Shown here piece after piece: positions 56,058-64,000 of a stretch of DNA of 64,000 nucleotides. This DNA is from Halobacteriovoraceae bacterium (GTDB lineage Bacteria; Bdellovibrionota; Bacteriovoracia; Bacteriovoracales; Bacteriovoracaceae), in contig PASP01000010.1 in assembly GCA_002712005.1 (NCBI GenBank), forward strand, positions 1-64,000. Reading direction: 5' to 3'. Each line of letters opens with the position of its first letter. Positions within the stretch are counted from its first letter, which is position 1. The translations under genes were made by a program, and so were the position numbers. Below the pieces are notes generated by a model. It did no database searches. It saw nothing but the letters and a program-made list of their open reading frames with translations, and was not told where the DNA came from.

Positions 56058-57142
56058 TCAAAAGTCAGACTTTGAATAAAGTCTGACTGACTTGAAACTG
56101 TATCGAGTGCTGTTTTCTTGGAAATAATCCCATTTTCAAATAGCCACATTACATGTTGATCAAAGGATTGAGAGCCATTTCCTCCTGGTCCAAATCCCTC
56201 TTCAATAACTTCTCTAATTCTCTCTAAGGGAACATCTCCTTCGATCGCTTCTTTAATTCCGGGAGTGGTAACCATGATTTCTTGGGCGATAACTACACCC
56301 GATTGGTCCGTACGTTTTAGCATTCTCTGAGAAACACAGGCATGGAGATTTACAGAAAGCCTTTCTCGTACATCTTTTTGCTCTTCTGGAGGAAACATTG
56401 AAATGATCCTTCCTATGGTGGCAATTGTATTTGTAGTATGAACTGTTGAGAAAACAGTATGTCCCGTTTCAGCAGCTTTTAGTGCAATTTGAATGGTTTC
56501 AGGATCTCTCATCTCACCAATAAGGATCACGTCGGGATCTTGTCTTAGAGCTGAACGAAGGGCGCTAGGGAAGTCTATTGTATCGAGGCCTACTTCTCTT
56601 TGTGAAATTCTTGCTTTCTTTTGATCATGAAGATATTCGATAGGGTCTTCAATCGTTACAATGTGGCAAGGTCGAGATTCATTGATATGATTAATCATGG
56701 CCGCCAAGGTCGTTGACTTACCAGAACCTGTTGGACCTGCGACTAGAATTAAGCCTCTTCTCTGTTCGGCAATTTTTCCCAAGATACTAGGTAAGCCGAG
56801 ATCTTTAAATGTGGGAATATTGTCTTTAATAATTCTGAAAATAATTCCAATTTTCTTATCGTATTTATAGAGGTTGAAACGAATTCGACACAAGTTTTGA
56901 ATAGCAAAGCCACCATCAAATTCTTTAATGGAGGCAACCTGTCCTCTTAGTTTTTCTGTGGGAAGAATTAATTTTGCGATATCGGAGACATCTTCTTTAT
57001 CAAATGGTTTTGTTTGAATTTCGACGAGATCTCCAAAAATTCTAAAACAAGGTCTTTCACCAGTTCTGATATGAACATCACTGGCCTTATTTTCCACAGC
57101 GACTTTTAATAAACTTACTAAATTTTGTTTTGAAAATCCCAT
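56054..57142 (-). CDS. pilT: PilT-type twitching motility ATPase
   Basis: A 362-aa retraction ATPase of type IV pili. The N-terminal PAS-like domain is ASDVHIRTGERPCFRIFGDL; Walker A GPTGSGKSTTLAAMI; Asp box (LTIEDPIEY type) as VTIEDPIEYL; Walker B PDVILIGEMRDPETI; His box TGHTVFSTVHTT. The C-terminus is a little divergent from PilT (GIKEAIEGD instead of AIRNLI), so PilU or another paralogue is possible. SD GGAAGAGG precedes the ATG. It is transcribed alone. In a gliding or predatory bacterium it would power surface motility or prey entry, which is inference. Confidence 0.9.
   Translation of the reverse strand: MGFSKQNLVSLLKVAVENKASDVHIRTGERPCFRIFGDLVEIQTKPFDKEDVSDIAKLILPTEKLRGQVASIKEFDGGFAIQNLCRIRFNLYKYDKKIGIIFRIIKDNIPTFKDLGLPSILGKIAEQRRGLILVAGPTGSGKSTTLAAMINHINESRPCHIVTIEDPIEYLHDQKKARISQREVGLDTIDFPSALRSALRQDPDVILIGEMRDPETIQIALKAAETGHTVFSTVHTTNTIATIGRIISMFPPEEQKDVRERLSVNLHACVSQRMLKRTDQSGVVIAQEIMVTTPGIKEAIEGDVPLERIREVIEEGFGPGGNGSQSFDQHVMWLFENGIISKKTALDTVSSQSDFIQSLTFD
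56063..56088. terminator. Bidirectional terminator inside the 3' end of pilT
   Basis: A perfect 11-bp stem AGTCAGACTTT / AAAGTCTGACT with a 4-base loop. It lies just after the RDD stop and within the last 12 codons of the convergent pilT gene. Confidence 0.7.
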
Positions 57143-57310
57143 TGCCTCTTCCTAGATCCTTCCTCTAGAAAGACCTTATTTTTAAATATCTCTCTAATTT
57201 TACCAAAGGCCAAGTCAGATACAAGAGAAAGGTTAAGGTATTTAAGACGCAAGAAGTTAAGCTTATGAATATTCATACCTTTACTGATTAAAGTAGGGTA
57301 TCCTTATCCT

Positions 57311-58300
57311 ATGGCCAAGATTTTAATTATTCGGTTTTCAAGCTTTGGAGATATTGTACAGACTCGATCTGTACTCAAGCCTTTATTGCGCTCAAATGTG
57401 GTGGATCAAGTTGATTGGTTAGTTCGCAAAGATTTGGAAGGTGCCTTAGAAGGAGAAAAGAATATTTCTAAGCTGTTTTGCTTTGATCGTAAAGAAGGAC
57501 TGATGGGATTGATTGCTCTGGGCCTCTTTCTTAGAAAAGAAAAGTACGACTATATTTATGATGCTCATAATAATTTGAGATCCTTTGTAATTCGTCACGT
57601 TCTTAGTTTTCTTATGATGACTAAAGTTATTATTCGCTCTAAGGAAAGAATGAAGCGATTTCTCTTATTTAAATTGAGAATTAATAAATTCCCTAAGCCG
57701 TATAAGGCCATGGAAAGTTATTGGCTGCCCCTTCAAAAATTTTTTAATCTTTCAAAAGAGCTAAGTCCTATCGACTGGCCAATTGGTCTCGATATTAAAA
57801 TGAAAAACTATGTTGATGGAAAAATCGTTCTTGTTCCTTCTGCCGCTTGGAAAATGAAGAGATGGCCAATTGAACATTGGAAAAAGTTAGTAGAGCTCTT
57901 ACCAGAATATCACTTTACTATTTTAGGTGGACCTGAGGATCACTTTTGTGAAGAAATAAGAGAGGTGGACCCCGCTAGAGTAAATAATCTTGCAGGCAAG
58001 CTTTCTTTGAAGGAAAGCTGTGTGATGGCCGGTCATTGTGACTTCATCATTACAGGCGATACAGGCCTTCAACAAGTAGCCGATCTCTCAGGAAGAAAAG
58101 GCTTGAGTCTAATGGGGCCAACGGCGTTTGGTTTTGTCACTATGGGGACACTAAAAACATTAGGGGTTGATTTGGATTGTAGGCCCTGTTCCAAAGATGG
58201 TCGAGGAAAGTGTATTCAAGATGTCTATCAGAAATGTATGGTGGAAATTACACCTGAGCGAGTTGCTGCTCAGGTGCGTACTGATTTTCCTATTGTTTAA
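57311..58300 (+). CDS. Heptosyltransferase-like family 9 glycosyltransferase
   Basis: A 329-aa enzyme with the GT9 layout: ILIIRFSSFGDIVQTRSVLK at the start, YIYDAHNNLRS as the acceptor loop, VLVPSAAWKMKRWPIEHW and ITGDTGLQQVADLSG in the nucleotide-sugar domain. It transfers heptose or a similar sugar to lipopolysaccharide core. A C-terminal Cys-rich stretch (CRPCSKDGRGKCIQDVYQKC) is unusual but known in some relatives (metal-like CxxC..C..C). It overlaps the convergent deaminase-like gene by four bases. Confidence 0.9.
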   Translation: MAKILIIRFSSFGDIVQTRSVLKPLLRSNVVDQVDWLVRKDLEGALEGEKNISKLFCFDRKEGLMGLIALGLFLRKEKYDYIYDAHNNLRSFVIRHVLSFLMMTKVIIRSKERMKRFLLFKLRINKFPKPYKAMESYWLPLQKFFNLSKELSPIDWPIGLDIKMKNYVDGKIVLVPSAAWKMKRWPIEHWKKLVELLPEYHFTILGGPEDHFCEEIREVDPARVNNLAGKLSLKESCVMAGHCDFIITGDTGLQQVADLSGRKGLSLMGPTAFGFVTMGTLKTLGVDLDCRPCSKDGRGKCIQDVYQKCMVEITPERVAAQVRTDFPIV

Positions 58301-59973
58301 TCATTCTTAATTTCTTTTTCTGCTTCTGGTCCTTCTTCAGGTTCAATAAGTTTCTTTCGCATACTCCATAAGAGGTGACTAATATGGGCCCTTCTTGCTT
58401 CACCTGTTACTACCATTAAAAGCTTTGTAATTTTTAAGTTTTCAGGATCAGAGTAGAGCAGAATGAGCATCTCTTGGATAAAGTCCGTAGATAGAGTGAT
58501 ATAGTTATCTGTTCCTACTCCTAAATGGACACCTTTCTTTTCCCACCACGAGAAGGGGTGATCTTTAATATCGGGAAAGGAATTAGTTAACTTAATATTT
58601 GAAGTAGGTAGAGCAACCAAGCTGACATTCTTATTAAGCATGCGGTTTAAAATATCGTGCTGGTAATGCTCAATTTCTCTAGCCGTGTGAAATTTAGTCT
58701 TAGTAAAGATTGTAATTTCTTTCTCATTAAGAGGAATACCTGCAATGAGTTTATCTCTCACTTCTGGAACCATCCACTCCATATCCATAAGTTCTCTATA
58801 CTCTTTACTTGTGGGCTTTAAGGGACAAGATTGCTTATTAAGCTCAAGAACTCTTTGATAAAGACGGTGGAAATAGTAATTGGGATTAATACCCAAGCTG
58901 AGTCCATGCTCTAGTGTATCCAGATGCCAGATATTCATAGCATTATCTACTGACTGCACACCCTTACGTAATGTTTTCCAAGTTTCACCATGGTGAGACC
59001 TAATTCTAAAGCCATGCCCCTGAAGTCTTCTTAGGCCAGCTTTCATTTCCATGAAGTGTTTCTTTCTATAAAGCTCTTTCTCATCACCTACGGTATCAAT
59101 TTCAACAAGATGTTTCTTTAAGAAAGGGTACTTCTTAATAATATCGAGTAGTGTTTTTACTTGATGAAGGAAATGTTCTTGTTTTGATGAAAAATTCTCT
59201 TTGTCATAGAATTCTCCTTCTTTTCTAAAGCTAGGGGACAGAGCAAAGTTAAAGTCTTCATGCTCTGATTGAAACTTCATAAAGCCATCATATAATCCGA
59301 AGACAACGTCTTCCTCTGTTATATTTTCCGTACCAGGAATTTGTTCCGATTTCTTAGTTGTCGTTCTATTCAAGGTAAACTTGAGTCGTATAAGTCCGAC
59401 GTTGTATTTATAGTAAAGCTCTTCTGCCATGTGATAGGCCGCTTCTTCATGGGCCTTACGGTCGACTAGAATCAGCTTAGGTAAATAAAGGATTTTAAGG
59501 TAAGTCATGAACTGCTCACCCTCTTGTAATCGGATAAGCTTATCGACATCTTCTACAGAAGTAATCGGCCAGGCTTCTTCACCATAGACTTCCGTAATTT
59601 TTTCTTTGTAAATCTCTTTATCTGGACCTTCAAGTAGTTTCATGAGGCGAGGATAAATAAACTCTGCCGAGAGCGAGCCCGTTAGATGAATATGTTCCTC
59701 TCTATATTTCAAAGGAAACTTTTGGAAAAAAGAAAAGAATGCATCACTTACAGGATGCTTAAGTAGGGTGTAGATATCAACTTCATCTTCATGAAAGCCA
59801 CGCAATAATCTTTTAAACTCACTGAGCTGTTTATAGATTAAGGGGGCTTCTTTAAGTTTAGGGGAATAAGCGAGAAGCTCTAGAGTGTCATAGAGATTTA
59901 TTCCATTTGTTTCACTGATAACTTTTGTCAGTTCATTGGATAAGCTCGATATAAGTTGCTGATTTTGTGGCAT
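58297..59973 (-). CDS. Adenosine/AMP deaminase-like metal hydrolase, 558 aa
   Basis: A zinc-dependent TIM-barrel hydrolase of the adenosine deaminase superfamily. Metal and catalytic residues: HIHLTGS (His 94, 96), RSHHGETW (His and Glu), TLEHGLSLG (His), ALPTSNIKLTNSF and GVGTDNYITLS. The last motif reads TDN instead of the TDDP of true adenosine deaminases, and the protein is 200 residues longer than those (about 350). The extra length is mainly at the N-terminus (1-85) and after the first metal motif. Substrate therefore uncertain; amino-purine deamination is the family expectation. SD AAAGG precedes the ATG. Confidence 0.78.
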   Translation of the reverse strand: MPQNQQLISSLSNELTKVISETNGINLYDTLELLAYSPKLKEAPLIYKQLSEFKRLLRGFHEDEVDIYTLLKHPVSDAFFSFFQKFPLKYREEHIHLTGSLSAEFIYPRLMKLLEGPDKEIYKEKITEVYGEEAWPITSVEDVDKLIRLQEGEQFMTYLKILYLPKLILVDRKAHEEAAYHMAEELYYKYNVGLIRLKFTLNRTTTKKSEQIPGTENITEEDVVFGLYDGFMKFQSEHEDFNFALSPSFRKEGEFYDKENFSSKQEHFLHQVKTLLDIIKKYPFLKKHLVEIDTVGDEKELYRKKHFMEMKAGLRRLQGHGFRIRSHHGETWKTLRKGVQSVDNAMNIWHLDTLEHGLSLGINPNYYFHRLYQRVLELNKQSCPLKPTSKEYRELMDMEWMVPEVRDKLIAGIPLNEKEITIFTKTKFHTAREIEHYQHDILNRMLNKNVSLVALPTSNIKLTNSFPDIKDHPFSWWEKKGVHLGVGTDNYITLSTDFIQEMLILLYSDPENLKITKLLMVVTGEARRAHISHLLWSMRKKLIEPEEGPEAEKEIKND

Positions 59974-59998
59974 AAATTGGCCTTTGTCTAAAAATGAT

Positions 59999-61039
59999 TT
60001 ATCCCATCAGTATATCATAGGCCTTCTTAATTTGCGTAAAATTTTCCGTAGCGATTTTGTCAAATTCTGCTGGAATTCCTTTGCCCCTAAGGCGATCGGG
60101 ATGTTTGAGTTTGGCCAATGTCTTATATTGCTTTTTTATTTGTGCTTCATTGCAGCTTGAAGGGAGTCCTAAAATTTTAAGGGCGGTTTCTCTATCTTTT
60201 TTATTTTTTAATGGGGGGAGGGGCTCAAGAATTTTAAAGAGCTCAATAATATCTTTTAACTCTTTAGTGATAACGGCGAGAGAAAGTCCTGAACGCTTGA
60301 GTAGAGCAGAGAGAATAAAGGTATCTTGGGTAGAGGGAAGCGAGATCGTTTGCTTCTTTAATACATTGGCCAAGTCATCACTTCTTTCTTCTGACTTGAG
60401 TTTCTTTGTATAGAGAAAAAGCGCCTTTTTTAAATTGAGAGCACTAACCCCCCAGGCTCGTGCCTTTTGAGACTGTAACTCTTTTTCGCTATAGAGAACT
60501 TTGAGATAGAGATAGGTTTCGATCATGGAGGTGGTCGCCTTAAGTCCAAGAACAGAATTATTCTTTCCAATAAGAATTTCTCTTTTCATAAGTTCTTTGA
60601 AGGCTTGAGTAACCTGGGCAGCCTCCAACCTGTGACCTATTTTAGTTGATAGATTTTTGGCAATTTGATTGAGCGTTTTACTTTCCCCCCATTGAAAAGA
60701 GTCTATAATTTGAAGTAACTCTTTTAACTCTTCACTTCTTTTTGACTGGGCATCATTTTTCTTTTTTAGAGCCGAAAGTTTATTGAATTCTTGGTGAAGC
60801 TTTTGCGTATAAGTCGAATGAGACTGATTCTGAGAGCTACCTTTTTTAAGAGGATCAGTCGTTACATCTCCTCTTAAGTAGGCTTTTTTTTGCTCTATAA
60901 GGTGATCAAAATCAATATCAGAGTTTCTCTTTTTCTTAGATCCAAAAAGAAGAGACTGAAAATATTCTCCAAAGAATGGAGCAAGAATTTTTGCAAAAAT
61001 ATAAACCATAACGACTAGGGCTATGACTTTTACGATCAA
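59999..61039 (-). CDS. Membrane-anchored J-domain protein
   Basis: A 346-aa protein with an N-terminal membrane anchor (MIVKVIALVVMVYIFAKI), a charged helical middle, and a C-terminal J-domain (DRETALKILGLPSSCNEAQI then KHPDRL with the HPD triplet). The order anchor-middle-J at the end recalls DjlA, but the middle is not recognisable as TerB. It would recruit Hsp70 (DnaK) to the inner membrane. The start is TTG at 61039; an internal ATG at 61009 falls within the anchor and is less likely. It follows the direction of the deaminase-like gene and is 25 bases upstream of it. Confidence 0.85.
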   Translation of the reverse strand: MIVKVIALVVMVYIFAKILAPFFGEYFQSLLFGSKKKRNSDIDFDHLIEQKKAYLRGDVTTDPLKKGSSQNQSHSTYTQKLHQEFNKLSALKKKNDAQSKRSEELKELLQIIDSFQWGESKTLNQIAKNLSTKIGHRLEAAQVTQAFKELMKREILIGKNNSVLGLKATTSMIETYLYLKVLYSEKELQSQKARAWGVSALNLKKALFLYTKKLKSEERSDDLANVLKKQTISLPSTQDTFILSALLKRSGLSLAVITKELKDIIELFKILEPLPPLKNKKDRETALKILGLPSSCNEAQIKKQYKTLAKLKHPDRLRGKGIPAEFDKIATENFTQIKKAYDILMG

Positions 61040-61166
61040 TTCACTTTTTATAACGAATCTCCATTTTGTGGTAATCTAGTGGTTAATAATCGAGAAAATT
61101 TAGTCTTTTTGCATTTTATCATAATCCAAGAGTTGCTGAATATTCGGAATAAAATGAAGGAAAATT

Positions 61167-62165
61167 ATGTCTAAGTGGACAATCGAAAAAATAACTCTTC
61201 CCTTAAGTGTTGATTGGAAGATCACACGAGGTCAAACCAAGGTAAAGGAAAACTTAATCGTGACTTATAGTGATGGGAAGCTATCGGGAAAAGGGGAGGT
61301 ATCCTTTCTTACTGGAGCTGGGCAAACCATTGAAGAAGCTCAAGAGGCCTTTAATCAATTCTTACAACTTGTTCCCCGTGAAGTGAATGGATTAGAAGAC
61401 TTTTTACAAATTCTTGAAGAAGGTGATTTTCCTGCACATTTGAAGTCGGCACTGGAAACGGCCTATGTCGGATTTCTGGCGGAACTCATGCAAGATACCA
61501 CTCAAAGAGTTTTAGGCTTAAGAGAAGTGAGTAGTATCGAAACCAGTATGAGCATTCCGCATATGGATCTCTCTAAGGTGGAAAGTTATATTGAAACTAA
61601 TAATCTACACCGATTTAGTGCGCTTAAAGTAAAAATCACTTCGAGTGAGGATATTGAGTTTTTAAAAGAAATCTCACGTATCTATAAAGGACCCTTAAGA
61701 ATTGATGGAAATGAATGTTTTTCACAGGCCAAAGATTGTCTAAAATTTATTGAAAAACTCCAAGGGCTCAATATTCAGTTTCTCGAACAGCCTCTAGATC
61801 GTAGAGAATTCAATGAGTCCATAGAAGTAAGGAAGAATTCTCCTTACATGATTTTTGCAGATGAGTCTTTGCAAGAAGGTAGAGTCATTGATGATTTTCA
61901 ATTAGGCTTTCACGGTATCAATGTGAAACTCTCTAAAGCGGGTGGTTACTACAAAGCTCAAAGACAGCTCAAAGAGGCCAGAGAGTTGGGTCTAAAAACA
62001 ATGCTAGGTTGTATGGTTGAAACGAGTTTGGGGATTTCTTGTACCATGAATATTGCCCATGGCGTGGACTACTTTGATCTCGATGGTTTTCTTCTTTTAA
62101 AGGAAGACCCATTCCAATATATTTACGAAGAAAAGGGACGACTCTATTACTCTCATCAACAGTAG
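61167..62165 (+). CDS. Enolase-superfamily dipeptide epimerase-like enzyme
   Basis: A 332-aa member of the muconate lactonising/epimerase subgroup. Catalytic residues: KxK in ALKVKIT (second Lys acts as base), metal ligands Asp in RIDGNECF, Glu in FLEQPLD and Asp in FADESLQE, and the opposite Lys in NVKLSKAGG. The GCMVETSLGIS segment is closer to L-Ala-D/L-Glu epimerases than to most relatives. It would convert murein-derived dipeptides for recycling. The alternative is o-succinylbenzoate synthase (MenC), which uses the same residues; with menB 57 kb away and no men neighbours, the epimerase call is preferred. SD AAGGA precedes the ATG. Confidence 0.75.
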   Translation: MSKWTIEKITLPLSVDWKITRGQTKVKENLIVTYSDGKLSGKGEVSFLTGAGQTIEEAQEAFNQFLQLVPREVNGLEDFLQILEEGDFPAHLKSALETAYVGFLAELMQDTTQRVLGLREVSSIETSMSIPHMDLSKVESYIETNNLHRFSALKVKITSSEDIEFLKEISRIYKGPLRIDGNECFSQAKDCLKFIEKLQGLNIQFLEQPLDRREFNESIEVRKNSPYMIFADESLQEGRVIDDFQLGFHGINVKLSKAGGYYKAQRQLKEARELGLKTMLGCMVETSLGISCTMNIAHGVDYFDLDGFLLLKEDPFQYIYEEKGRLYYSHQQ

Positions 62166-62170
62166 AGTTC

Positions 62171-63436
62171 TTAAAAGAAGAATCTCAACTCAAAGTCAAT
62201 TCTTGAATAGCGAGGAGAGTTGAGTCCCCCAATCATTCTTTGGGCCGTGACATTAGCGGCAAAAGGAAGAAAGAAATCGCCGGATTTATATAAGGGAACT
62301 GTGGAAAAGTGAGTCCCTATCCTAACAAATTGTTCACTTCTTTCTGTATCTTGAGCATAGATTTCATTGGCCATTGTATATTGGGAATCATAAGCCGATT
62401 GAGGTCTATAACTATGGAGATAGGCAGCACTTAGGGCAAACCATCTTGAAAATTGATACTGAGTAGAGGTTTCAAAATTAAGCATATTTCCTAGCTTCTC
62501 TTTGAAAACTGCATCTTGAGAGCTGTAGGGAAAATCTTCTGATTCAGGTAGCCTTAGTCTACGATTATGCTCGAATTGATAGGTATATCTTAGGAAAGAA
62601 TTAAAACTCAATTGAGTATTAGGTAGGGTAATACCCCCTCCAAACTCGATAAAAGCGTCAGTTTGACCATCTCCAAAAGCAAAGTCCTGGAGCATATCGG
62701 GATCATCTTCTCTTCCTGTGGGAAGAACAACTCCTCCTGATAGAGCAAGTCCTGAGTATTCCCAATCGGTGAGACGATAGATCATACCAAATTCAAAATC
62801 TCCTGGACCTTGCGCCTGCCAATTTCCAAGAGGCTGATAATTATATCCATTAACAACGGCTGATTGAATCGTTTCCCCTGTAATATTGATATGAGAGATA
62901 TCGTTGGCTATATTTTGAATCATTTGGGCATCAGAGGAGTTTCCTGATTTATCCAGCTTTTGGGCTACAGAAGAAAGATTACTCTTCTTTGTTTGCTCCA
63001 TTTGAAGCTCAACTCGAGCATCATAAAATGGAAAAGCACCATAGGCGGTTAAGCGATTGGTAATTCCATAAGCGAGCCCAGCTCCTTTGACCTCAACTTG
63101 GGCATTTCCTTTGGCCTCAAATTCACCCAGAGAGAATTCATTATAAGCCTCTTCATTAATGGCCTTAATTTGCTCAAATACAGTTTGAGAAAAGGAATTA
63201 AAGTTCTCAAGGGCCTGGGGATTGAGATCAATTCGGAAAAAATAAGGTTCATTCTTTCCAGCTCGATTATATGAGGAATTAATTTGGCCCGTCTTAACCT
63301 GCCTCATAACCACCATTCTGACCCCTTTTGGTAGGGTGTCGTAATAAGAGCTATAAGCGTAACTGCTTGATAATAAAGCAGAAATGGCCAATAGTCCCTT
63401 AAAAGAGAATGTTCTTAGCTTTTGATTATGTTGCAT
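62171..63436 (-). CDS. Outer-membrane beta-barrel protein
   Basis: A 421-aa exported protein: signal near FKGLLAISALLSSSYAYS, then alternating polar-aromatic strands typical of a porin-like barrel, and a C-terminus ending RIDFELRFFF with the terminal Phe used for BAM recognition. It contains GLAYGITNRLTAYGAFPFYD and DFEFGMIYRLTDWEYSGLAL, patterns seen in transporter/channel barrels of unassigned specificity. No family name can be given with confidence. It converges on the epimerase gene with a gap of 5 bases. Confidence 0.75.
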   Translation of the reverse strand: MQHNQKLRTFSFKGLLAISALLSSSYAYSSYYDTLPKGVRMVVMRQVKTGQINSSYNRAGKNEPYFFRIDLNPQALENFNSFSQTVFEQIKAINEEAYNEFSLGEFEAKGNAQVEVKGAGLAYGITNRLTAYGAFPFYDARVELQMEQTKKSNLSSVAQKLDKSGNSSDAQMIQNIANDISHINITGETIQSAVVNGYNYQPLGNWQAQGPGDFEFGMIYRLTDWEYSGLALSGGVVLPTGREDDPDMLQDFAFGDGQTDAFIEFGGGITLPNTQLSFNSFLRYTYQFEHNRRLRLPESEDFPYSSQDAVFKEKLGNMLNFETSTQYQFSRWFALSAAYLHSYRPQSAYDSQYTMANEIYAQDTERSEQFVRIGTHFSTVPLYKSGDFFLPFAANVTAQRMIGGLNSPRYSRIDFELRFFF

Positions 63437-63656
63437 ATAGCCATTGTATATAAAAATTGTGGGATGCGGCTAAAATAACCAATTTTTTGCAATCTTTTTA
63501 GGTAGTGTCAAAAGCCTAAACGATTGGTCCACAAGGAGGATGGCCTGTATTCCTTTCATGGCGCATTGAGAAAAATGGCCAAATAGGATATGTTGCGGCG
63601 TATAATTTGGTTTTTTTATCCTCACACTAACTTTGGGCTCATTAGGAGATTATAAG

Positions 63657-64000
63657 GTGAACAGAATTTCTAAAATTTTTGTATTCGCTTGCTTATGCTA
63701 CCAGCTACTAGGCCTCGTTTCTTGTGGAACGAAAGAGTCGATTGAACCTGCTTACGAAGCGGTAAGTATCGATTCTCAACTTGAATCGAGACCGATTGAA
63801 GTGAGTTTGAATATTGATGATTTAGAAATTGAAGAATTCGGCTCAGAGTTTTCATCGGTTTCTCAATTAGGGCCTCTTTTTCAAGAATTGGCCGGGCATT
63901 TGGCCAATCTCGCCATTGCTGATGAAGATGGTCAAATGGTTGAAATAGAGCCCATCATTTATTATGCCAACGAGCTAGATCAAATCGAAGACTGGTCTTA
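63657..64000 (+). CDS. Lipoprotein, N-terminal part (3' partial)
   Basis: The GTG at 63657 opens a frame that runs without stop to the right edge (114 codons visible). The start MNRISKIFVFACLCYQLLGL then VSC is a clear type II signal with lipobox GLVSC (Cys 23), followed by GTKESIEPAYEAV. AGGAGA 8-9 bases upstream supports the start. The mature part is acidic, with no recognised motif yet visible. A TATAAT box lies at 63601-63606 about 50 bases upstream, without a clear -35. Confidence 0.75.
   Translation, partial: MNRISKIFVFACLCYQLLGLVSCGTKESIEPAYEAVSIDSQLESRPIEVSLNIDDLEIEEFGSEFSSVSQLGPLFQELAGHLANLAIADEDGQMVEIEPIIYYANELDQIEDWS

Noticed and set aside
61167-62165. Assignment as MenC to pair with menB
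   Set aside because: Catalytic residues cannot separate MenC from dipeptide epimerases, and the GCMVETSLG segment and context favour the epimerase; kept only as an alternative.

Overview
The window is AT-rich chromosomal DNA of a Gram-negative bacterium, densely packed with about 55 genes on both strands. Outer-membrane proteins (MipA/OmpV-like, a barrel ending in Phe, a heptosyltransferase), many two-component proteins, a type IV pilus ATPase, an endosialidase-chaperone (S74) surface fibre, Tricorn and Prc proteases and the general codon style fit a Bdellovibrionota/Bacteriovorax-like predator or relative. That placement is an inference from gene content, not from a marker gene. No rRNA, tRNA, CRISPR array, insertion sequence or prophage was seen.

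Layout. 1-4033: 3' part of a giant repetitive S74 surface protein, cut by the left edge. 4060-8763 (minus): a compact run of ABC-2 exporter ATPase, two permeases, an overlooked small membrane protein, a MipA-like barrel and a type II menB. 8843-16201 (plus): RluA-family pseudouridine synthase, a Tat-type solute-binding protein coupled to a hybrid histidine kinase, and leuS. 16202-23320: a Cys-rich secreted protein, a small gene behind a 13-codon leader, DUF309, a lone receiver, serS, a degenerate sensor kinase and a TetR regulator. 23456-30364: a small membrane protein, rapA, a lipoprotein that appears to start at ATA, an HD-domain protein, a DsbA/HCCA-isomerase protein, slyD and an L,D-transpeptidase-like protein. 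30384-38622: srkA, a very divergent SelO-like protein overlapping an S51 peptidase, a hydrolase, and a cmoA-cmoB-DUF454-DUF482 run on minus. 38894-40336: a ChpT-like phosphotransferase/kinase with an OmpR-type regulator. 40385-46315: acnB and acnA back to back, with an unusual structured island between them. 46374-64000: small envelope proteins, DUF952, DUF4442, Tricorn, prc, RDD, a PilT-type ATPase, a heptosyltransferase, an adenosine-deaminase-like enzyme, a J-domain protein, an enolase-superfamily epimerase, a beta-barrel and the start of a lipoprotein cut by the right edge.

How the genes work together. Most are independent housekeeping units: translation (leuS, serS, RluA, cmoA/B), TCA cycle (acnA/acnB), transcription recycling (rapA), protein quality control (slyD, prc, Tricorn, J-domain) and envelope or peptidoglycan work (L,D-transpeptidase, epimerase, DUF482, heptosyltransferase). 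The less ordinary parts are signalling proteins that have lost catalytic residues (20067-22637 and 38894-39616), the SelO-like/peptidase pair (31637-34161), several non-ATG or overlapping starts, and the acnB-acnA intergenic element. Starts were re-chosen where a Shine-Dalgarno (SD) or signal peptide argued for it. Residue positions are my counts from the sequence and can be off by one or two. GC level and hydrophobic segments were judged by eye.
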